Assembly: GCA_039583875.1 (NCBI GenBank)
Contig: CM077164.1
Coordinates: forward strand, 68,789,628-68,853,627
Length of the DNA: 64,000 nucleotides
Source: Platanthera guangdongensis
Lineage: Eukaryota > Streptophyta > Magnoliopsida > Asparagales > Orchidaceae
Direction of reading: 5' to 3'
Translations under genes and position numbers: made by a program
The notes under the pieces: model-generated
What the model saw: the letters and a program-made list of their open reading frames with translations, nothing else
What the model was told of the DNA's origin: nothing
Database searches by the model: none
Shown here: piece after piece, positions 57,244 to 64,000 of the stretch
How the letters are laid out: the number at the start of each line of letters is the position of its first letter
Numbering within the stretch: the stretch's first letter is position 1

Positions 57244-58209
57244 ATGGGATGGCAAGTTGAGGAGGCTTTTGAGGAACTAAAAAGAAGGTTATGTTCAGCT
57301 CCAATTTTGTCTTTGCCTACTGAAGGTAGTGAGTATGATATATATGTGGATGCGTCGCATGTCGGACTGGGCTGCGTATTGATGCATGGCGGGAAGGTGA
57401 TTGTGTACGGGTCGAGGCAGCTAAAGACTCACGAGAGGAATTACCCTACACATGACCTGGAGTTTGCGGCTGTGATCTATGCGCTGAAATTGTGGAGGCA
57501 TTTGCTGTATGGCACGGAGTGCAAGATTTTTACTAATCACAAGAGTTTAAAGTATGTCTTCACCCAGAAGGACTTGAATCTGCGCCAGCGGCGATGGTTG
57601 GAGTATGTGGCCGTCTATGATGTTGAAATCCAGTACCATCCGGGCAAAGCTAATGTGGTGGCCGACGCCCTGAGTCGGAAGTCAGGAAAGATTTTCAATC
57701 TCTCTGCCGAGCATCTAGTGGAAGAATTCTTTTTGATGGACATTTCTATGGGAAGCTGCGATTCGCAGAGTAGTTTGGCAGTGGCGGAACCTTCATGGAT
57801 TGCGCTTATGAGACTACATCAGAAGGATGATCCCGATCTTCTGCATTTGTATCTTCGAGCTGAAAAAGGTGAACTACCAGATTTCTCTATAGATGATGCG
57901 GGTACCTTGAAATATCGTGGCAGGTTTTGCATCCCCGCTGTTGGAGATATCCGGGATATGGTGTGCAGAGAAGCCCACATATCTAGTGTTGCCTACCATC
58001 CATGGTATACCAAGATGTATCATGATTTAAAGCAGATTGCCTGGTGGTATGGGATGAAGAGAGACATAGCTAGATTTGTTTCTGAGTGTCACACTTGCAG
58101 ACGTGTGAAAGCCGACCATGGGAGGCCTGGTGGCAAGCTGACTCCCTTGGAGATTCCGACGTGGAAGTGGGAGTGTATCTCGATGAATTTCATTACAGGC
58201 TTACTGTGA
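57244..58209 (+). pseudogene. pol: RNase H and integrase N-terminus (element H)
   Basis: 321 codons. RNase H: YDIYVDASHVGLGCVL, THDLEFAAVIYALKLW, then FTNHKSLKY, where the family has FTDHKSL, so one catalytic Asp is Asn. The tether ends VVADALSRK. Integrase zinc-binding: YHPWYTKMYHDL...CHTCRRVKADH. The first catalytic Asp of the core (family ISMDFITGLP) is also Asn, in ISMNFITGLL, followed by TGA at 58207. Confidence 0.9.
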
Positions 58210-58752
58210 TCTCCTAAGGGGCATGATTCAGTTTGGGTGATCGTAGACATATTGACGAAGTGTGCTCACTTCGTACCATTTAAGATCGATTATCCGATGA
58301 GGAAGATAGCCGAGCTGTATTTGGAAGAGGTTATCAGATTGCATGGTGTACCCGTAAGTATCATATCGGATCGATACTCCAGGTTCACGTCTCGTTTTTG
58401 GAAGAGCCTCCAAGAGGGGTTGGGAACAAATTTGAGGTATTCCACAACTTATCATCCGCAGACCAATAGTCAGACGGAGCGAGTAAATCAGATTGTGGAA
58501 GATATGATCCGATACTATATTCTGGACCACGGAGGAGCGTGGGACGAGCGCTTGCGGCTTATGGAATTTGCATATAACAATAGTTATCAGGAAAGCTTGA
58601 AAATGGCTCCTTTTGAAGCTTTGTATGGGAGGCGCTGCAGGACTCCCTTGTTTTGGGCTGAGGTTGGCGAGAGACCTTTGTTGGGTCCAGAAGCACCCGA
58701 GGAGATGGAAACCGCTGTGAAGCTTATTCGGGAAAAGCTTCGGTTAGCCTAG
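58210..58752 (+). pseudogene. pol: Integrase core (element H)
   Basis: Same frame after the TGA at 58207. VWVIVDILTKCAHFVPF, VSIISDRYSRFTSRFW with the second catalytic Asp, and YHPQTNSQTERVNQIVEDM with the Glu. [18 protein letters not shown] follows. Stops at TAG 58750. Confidence 0.9.
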
Positions 58753-59217
58753 GAGAGATATGAGAAGAACGCCAACCGGCGTAGATCAGACTTGGAATTT
58801 GTGGTGGGGGACTCAGTGTTCTTAAAGGTCTCCCTCTGATCGGAGTCAAGCGGTTTGTCAAGAACAGGAAGTTGGACCCGAGGTACGTGGGGCCGTTTCT
58901 GATTGTTGAGCGGATTGGATTATCAGCTTATAGGCTGGCTTTGCGCCCAAATTTCCATAGCGTGCATGATGTCTTCCACGTCGGTCAGCTCCGGAAATGT
59001 GTGCTGAATGGCAGGCAGGTTTTGGATTCTGTGACTTAGTTCGAGCCGAATCTTTCTTATGTTGAGGTGCCTGTCGCATTCTGGATTCTCAGGTTCGTAC
59101 GTTGCGGAAGAAGACTATTCCTATGGTTAAAGTTTTATGGAGGAATCTGGATGTAGAAAGCGCGACTTGGGAATTGGAGTCGACTATGAGGGAGGCTCAC
59201 CCTCATCTGTTTCCCTG
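58753..59217 (+). pseudogene. Integrase C-terminus and chromodomain-like tail (element H)
   Basis: A module RFVKNRKLDPRYVGPFLIVER (GPY/F type) runs through LSAYRLALRPNFHSVHDVFHV. A one-base loss near 59083 changes frame. Then TIPMVKVLWRNLDVESATWE and the closing PHLFP with TGA at about 59216 give a chromodomain-like tail. Confidence 0.8.
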
Positions 59218-59309
59218 ATCTTGTGCCTGGTATGTGTTGTGTTTTTTTTATATATATAGCCCCTTCTTGGCTATTTCTCTCTCCTTCTTGATAGGGGTGT
59301 TGTGAGTAA

Positions 59310-59345
59310 AGTTTCGAGGCGAAACTTTCTTTTAGGGAGAGTGGT
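59310..59345 (+). other. TTTCG...CGAAA box and polypurine tract, element H
   Basis: TTTCGAGGCGAAA (near 59311-59324), then TTTTAGGGAGAGTGGT directly before the 3' LTR. D has the same arrangement on the minus strand. Confidence 0.75.
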
Positions 59346-62300
59346 TGTAACGCCCCCGATTTTTCTTTGTTTTGTTTGATCTTGGACTGGCGTTACGATG
59401 ACGCATTTTCGGCCTTTTGTCGTTGTAGAACGTGGTCTTAGCTCTTTAGGTTCCTTGTGTAGCCTGGTTGTAGCCTGTTAGCAAGATTCCCCAGCTAGAC
59501 GTAGTCTGTTTTGGTGACTCGGTTGGACCTCTTAGGGAATGCTTATGTTTTGGCTTCGGGAGGTGTTAGCCCGAGTGTGCGATCGTCAGATGTTGTTTTC
59601 GACCTCACCGTTGTTTTCGTAGCTTGGGTGTTTAGCTATAGTGCGAGTTTTGGTCGAAGTCCGGGATCGTTTGCTTTCGCGTCGTTTCGAAGTTTGTTTT
59701 GTTAGCTGTAATGCTTGTTTTGTTGTGCATGGCCTGGTGTGGCCGAGCTTGTTAGGCTGGTGCCTTGTTTTTTTAGCTAAGGAGTTGGCTGTATTTTTTT
59801 GTGTAAGTTTGGGTGACACAGCTTGGGTCACGGGCGTGACCCAGGGCGTGTCGTGCTCGGGTAAAGCTCTCGTTTGTGTGGTCGACGAATTTCGATCGAC
59901 GAGTGTTTTTGGTAGGAACACGGCCTGTGACACGGGCGTGTCACCGGGCGTGTTCCCCTTCGGTTCATCGAGCTACGCTCGATGGTCATCGGGCAGCATT
60001 CTAGTGAGTACACGGCAGTGTCACGGGTGTGTCGTATCGGACACGGGCGTGACACGGGGCGTGTCCCTCTGTTCGACGATCGGCGCTCGACGATCGTCGA
60101 GCGGTGTTTGAGTTGGTACACGGCCTGTGACACGGGCGTATCACAGGGCGTGTCCCCTATTTCGTCGAGCTGAGATCGACGATCGTCGAGTGGGTAGGTG
60201 GGTAGATGTGTGAGAACACGCCCCGTGACATGGGCGTGTCGGATCGGACACGGGCGTGTCACGGGCATGTCTGGGGCGTGTTCCGTACTTTTTCTCCTGA
60301 GTGTATTTTTTTGCCGTGAACCATTTTTTCACCTCATTTCCGTCGTTCCCGAGTCTGGAGGGCTTCCAGCGGAAGGGTTTTGGGAGGAGGCGGTGGTTTT
60401 TGGCCTGTGATTGTGGGAGGGAGCTCGTTTTCTCGTGCGATAGTAGAGTTGGCTTGCTCTCGTCTAGATCTTCCCTTTCATGTAAGTTTTTCTTGGGTTA
60501 GGGTTGATTCAAGGAGTTAAACTTCCTTTGAATTCTTTTCTTCTTCTCTAAATCGTTGCTTTTGACCTGTAGGTGGCCGATCTTGCCGCCAAGGCCTGTT
60601 TCGTGTTGCAATCGCTGCATCTTGGTAGTAAGGCAAGTGGCTCCTTGCCCTTGCTAAGATTGACCCCTTTTACCTTGTTACCTTGCTGTTTATTGTTCTT
60701 AAATTTCAGCCATGTTCGATTTAGGTTGTGTCAGAATTTTGACTAATTTCTTTCTTTTTATTATTCGCGGTTTGGTGTCCAGTGGGTAGCTAGAGTTAGG
60801 ATAAGGTTGCGTTTAGTTGTAGTTTAAGTTTAGTTGCGGTAGCCTCGAGTAGATAGGATGGAAGGGAGGGTTGGAATTAAATTCCCAACTCTCTGTTTCC
60901 GTGCGTTGAGAGAGTTTAGGCTGCGGTTTTAACTAAAATTTACGTTTACCATAAGTAGAAAGTGCTGACAGTGTTGAGTGAGCCGAGTTCACTCAACGCC
61001 GTCATCCAGCGTAGGTTTTTACGGCTAAGTACTTTGGCATCAAGTGAGTGGAGCTTACTCAACGCCGCATCGAGTGGGCTCGACGTTTCTGCCTTGGGTT
61101 CGTGTGTTTCCTTAGGATTGTTATTATGACTTTTCCCTTTTCTCTAGGGGGGGGGGGGTATTGGGTGTTCGACTAGTTTTTGCATGCCGACTCTTGGGTT
61201 GTGGCAGGTGGTGGAGTTTTGGTGCCTCTGGAGGGGTGGTTTTATGTGGAGAGCTATGGACACCACCTTTTGCCCCGGTTTGGGTTGGTGTGTGTGGGAC
61301 CCTAAAGCTGCCACTGTTTGTCCCCTTAGCCCTTTTTGGATCTGGTTTTGGTTATGTATTCAGATCCATGTTTGACCACTGCCATTAACCCACGTGTTAG
61401 GACTGTTAGCTCCTTTCCTACTTTATGGCATTTTCTCTTGGCATATATGTATATGTCTTGTTGCTGTTGCAGGCTCTTTTGTAGGGCATGTTGCTTTTAT
61501 TGGTCGCACTTGGTATGCTTTGCTGTGCTTTAGAAAGTGGTCTTTTCTTACTATCATGCCCTTTCTTGTGCTTTTAGCATTTTCGTTGCCGGGTTGGTAA
61601 ACCCTTCTTATTGCTCATAAATCTAATGCTCTATTTACCTTTTTTGATTATTTTCTTGCTGAGGTGTTCTTTTCTTGAATGCCTCAGGTCCAGGTTGTAG
61701 CCAGTTCAGCGGCTAGTTCTTTTGGAGGGGCTTGCTTGTGGCCTCTTGGGTAGCTGAGATAGCTGATCCTCGATTTTGTGAGGTAGTTCTTTACCTTTCT
61801 GTATAGACATGCATACTCACCAGTGGGTTCGTGTCAGGTTGTTGACGCTGACTGGTGGCTTCTTGCGATGCTGGGTATGAACTTAAACTGCTATTTTTGC
61901 CTATTTGTGGTTGTTCACTTGCTTATTTGAAGGATTTATGCTTGGTTGCATGTTATGTATTTTAAACCCTAATTCATTACTATATGTATCTCAAGCATGT
62001 CATATTTATAAAACTAAGACACTACCTTTCCTTTAGCGTAAAAACTACATCTTTATATACTATATTCACCTTAGAGTCGTGCATACCATGAGTCGTCCCT
62101 CGGTGACACTTATGCTCATTTAGTATGTCAACTCAATTTAATCAAAGTATTTTCCGCTGCATATAAATATACTTTTAATTGTGGACTAGCTGATCCACCG
62201 TGCCGAGGGATACGACCATTAAATATAACTGGTTTTCTTTCATATTAATCGATGATTTTCCTTAAAATCTAAGGTCGGGTGTTTTGCCTGAACGTGTGCA

Positions 62301-62388
62301 GTTATCTCCTACACGACGTGGCATCACGGCATGTGTTTTTCTCTTGCTCTGATACGATTTAATCACTGAGAAAATGCGGGTTGTGACA
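59346..62388 (+). repeat. 3' LTR of element H
   Basis: 3043 bp, equal in length to the 5' LTR; a few percent different by eye. The palindrome array is near 59820-60280. Confidence 0.92.
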
Positions 62389-62623
62389 CCCAACACTGCT
62401 TCTGGTCACCTATAGTCGTACAAAACACCGTTAAGCGACCAAACAAAAAGGCAAAACTCAATTATAGGAACACGCAGGTTCCTCAAACACGTGTACTTTC
62501 ATTCCTAAGTGGACATTCATTGGTTCTTTTGATGTTATAACGATAACGCACACACATGTGCTCACCACCCCCGTAAAAAGAATTCGACCACTAATTCATT
62601 TTAAGCCCGACCAAAACCATTAG
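62389..62623 (-). other. 5' leader and gag start region of element D
   Basis: D sequence resumes after H. On the minus strand the gag frame can be followed back from the H junction only a few codons, to a TAG near 62410. The original gag start therefore lies here but is damaged, or an internal Met was used. Confidence 0.55.
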
Positions 62624-62633
62624 TCTGATACCA
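62624..62633 (-). other. Primer-binding site, element D
   Basis: Minus strand TGGTATCAGA, three bases from the LTR. Confidence 0.85.
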
Positions 62634-62636
62634 AAT

Positions 62637-64000
62637 TGTAACACCCCCTATCCGTCACATATCATACCACAGACAGACCGGGTGGTTACTCAATGGAAAC
62701 CATCCAACCAATCCAACGTCCTATACAGAGTCATTCTAGTGGAAGAAATTTTAATAGCTGCATTAATAAAGAACCCAACACTAGCATGAATGTCCACTAC
62801 AAAGCTAATAGGAATGAAGTACAAATACACAAGTACTGGCCTTAGAATGGTTTTTCACAAATTACATGTTTTCCAAACCACAGCACGCAGGCCGGTCATA
62901 CATGAATAAAACAGGTAAACACTCCAATAAGGCCTTCGAGGGCCGGCTCAGCAATTTGGGCTTTGGCCCGCTATTTACCGCTCGGTCCTGCAGCACCTGC
63001 AAGCAACAATCCACCGCAATGGTGGCAAACAAAGGCAACGGTCAGCTATGCTGACCAAATTATAATGATCCCGCCCCCAAACTCGGGGCAGGGATGCTCC
63101 TTCCCTGCACTTTATTAGTATAACCAAGTAGTAGAGTAAAAGCACTACATCACAGTCGTAGGCATGCACGGCCGCACACCCCGTGCACTCAGGGCACATT
63201 CTCGGTGAACCAGTCAATGTCACGTCAATTTAAGCCATAGACATTCTGGTCTCACCACCGCCACTTTGACGACCAAACTATGAGCATTTTTTTCTTCCAG
63301 GCATGGGTCACGTCAATTTAAGCCAAAGATCGCCGAAGACCCTCATCTATTCCAACAGCTCTAACCGAACGACATAGAACGAGTACGGTTTCAATTAACC
63401 CGTGCTCACATCGAAACGATAATTTAAGCCATATGCACGGGTCAAACTTCTCCCGAGTCCCGTTTCCATCGCACACATCACATAACCCGGTTATGTTCAA
63501 GTTGGCTCCCAGACCACCAAGTTGGCAGAATCACGCATCTGCCCAGTTTTCCGGGTGCACCTTGGAGTTAATCCCCAAGGCTCCCTGTTGCAATCTACCC
63601 CATAGAAAACCCGAAAAACAAACATTCACACGGAGTCTTCTCCGGCCATTTATGCAATGCAACATCGCCGATGCAGACCAACTTGTCCGGGTAGGCTTCA
63701 CACATCATGCCTATATACATTCTCGATTACGAACTCTACATGCACACAATGGGGACTATTCATGTCTACCCGAAGGAATGCCTCAAACTCACCGCAAACT
63801 CGCGAGAGCGGGCTTCACTATGCAAAAGAAGTACAACTTCTCATGCTCAAGTAGAGAATCGTTACCCTAGCGTTCTTCCTTGGTGCCATGAAAAAGTATG
63901 CAGATGAAAAGCACCACCATCTCCTTGCCTCCGTAGAGCCGAAGTGGGTTCGCGATTTGGAGCTCCGAAGCTCCGCTGGTGACCGAATCAAGTCTTCTTC
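62637..64000 (-). repeat. 5' LTR of element D (partial, runs off right edge)
   Basis: Begins TGTAACACCCCC and follows 37867-39280 to the window edge, with a gap of about 32 bases near 62660. If as long as the other copy it would end near 64990, after a further tandem array. Confidence 0.9.

Larger units (their letters stand above)
50862..62388 (+). mobile_element. Element H: Ty3/gypsy chromovirus-like (plus strand)
   Basis: 11.5 kb with two 3043-bp LTRs (TGTAAYGCCCCC...TTGTGACA). Flanks are CCCAG (50857-50861) and CCCAA (62389-62393), a duplication with one mismatch, inside the 5' part of D's gag. The interior holds a primer-binding site, gag, protease, RT, RNase H, integrase, chromodomain-like tail and polypurine tract, all decayed. 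The long LTRs and chromodomain fit a Tekay/Del-type chromovirus. Confidence 0.9.
37867..64000 (-). mobile_element. Element D: Ty3/gypsy chromovirus-like (minus strand), split by G and H
   Basis: 3' LTR 37867-40217, internal 40218-62636, 5' LTR from 62637 to beyond the window. LTR ends are TGTAACACCCC...GGGGCGTTACA. Order on the minus strand: primer-binding site, gag, protease, RT, RNase H, integrase, chromodomain-like tail. Without G and H it would be about 9.6 kb. The far flank is outside the window, so its duplication cannot be checked; the left five bases are GAATG. Confidence 0.9.

Noticed and set aside
1..64000. Host genes, tRNA or rRNA genes
   Set aside because: All protein motifs found belong to retrotransposons; the tRNA-like matches are primer-binding sites only.

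Overview
The window is plant nuclear DNA made entirely of nested LTR retrotransposons. I found no host gene, tRNA or rRNA. The evidence is: several primer-binding sites of the plant initiator-Met tRNA type (TGGTATCAGAG), paired LTRs with target-site duplications (TSDs), Ty1/copia and Ty3/gypsy polyproteins, and very long LTRs (1.4-3.0 kb). Such stacks are typical of pericentromeric or gene-poor DNA in a large plant genome. I cannot name the species.

Seven elements (labels mine) lie in nesting order. B is the oldest scaffold: a SIRE/Maximus-like copia on the minus strand. Its internal part is at 3987-11482, its 3' LTR at 2717-3986, and its 5' LTR is split into 11483-12006, 37037-37866 and more beyond the window. 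A is a different copia (minus strand, 1-2716, running off the left edge) inserted in B's 3' LTR. C is a SIRE-like copia (plus strand, 12007-37031, TSD CCCTA) inserted in B's 5' LTR. F is a second SIRE-like family (plus strand, 12490-24584, TSD GACTC, both LTRs 1523 bp) inserted in C's 5' LTR. D is a Ty3/gypsy chromovirus-like element (minus strand, 37867 to beyond 64000) also inserted in B's 5' LTR. G is a gag-only non-autonomous LTR element (minus strand, 43246-49239, both LTRs 1362 bp) inserted between D's protease and reverse transcriptase. H is another chromovirus-like gypsy (plus strand, 50862-62388, both LTRs 3043 bp) inserted at the start of D's gag.

The autonomous copia elements B, C and F carry gag, then pol (protease, integrase, reverse transcriptase, RNase H), then a third ORF after pol. 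D and H carry gag, protease, RT, RNase H, integrase and a chromodomain-like C-terminus. B, C, D, F and H are all broken by stops, frameshifts or active-site changes. The two frames that look open are the partial pol of A, which leaves the window, and the 723-codon gag-like ORF of G.

The most unusual structure is shared by elements rather than held in one gene. Six of the seven elements carry arrays of short, family-specific palindromes in their LTRs, and in A, B and C these lie upstream of a TATA box. The palindromes are GTGTCGACAC in B, C and D, TCGACGATCGTCGA-type in F and H, GACCGCGCGGTC in A, and GACACGGGCGTGTC in D and H. In B, C and F the same kind of array recurs between pol and ORF3. 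In C and F it is followed by a TATA box 106-119 bp before the ORF3 ATG, which looks like an internal promoter modelled on the LTR. In B, C and F the gag-pol junction also holds a short GT...AG segment whose removal would join the two frames.
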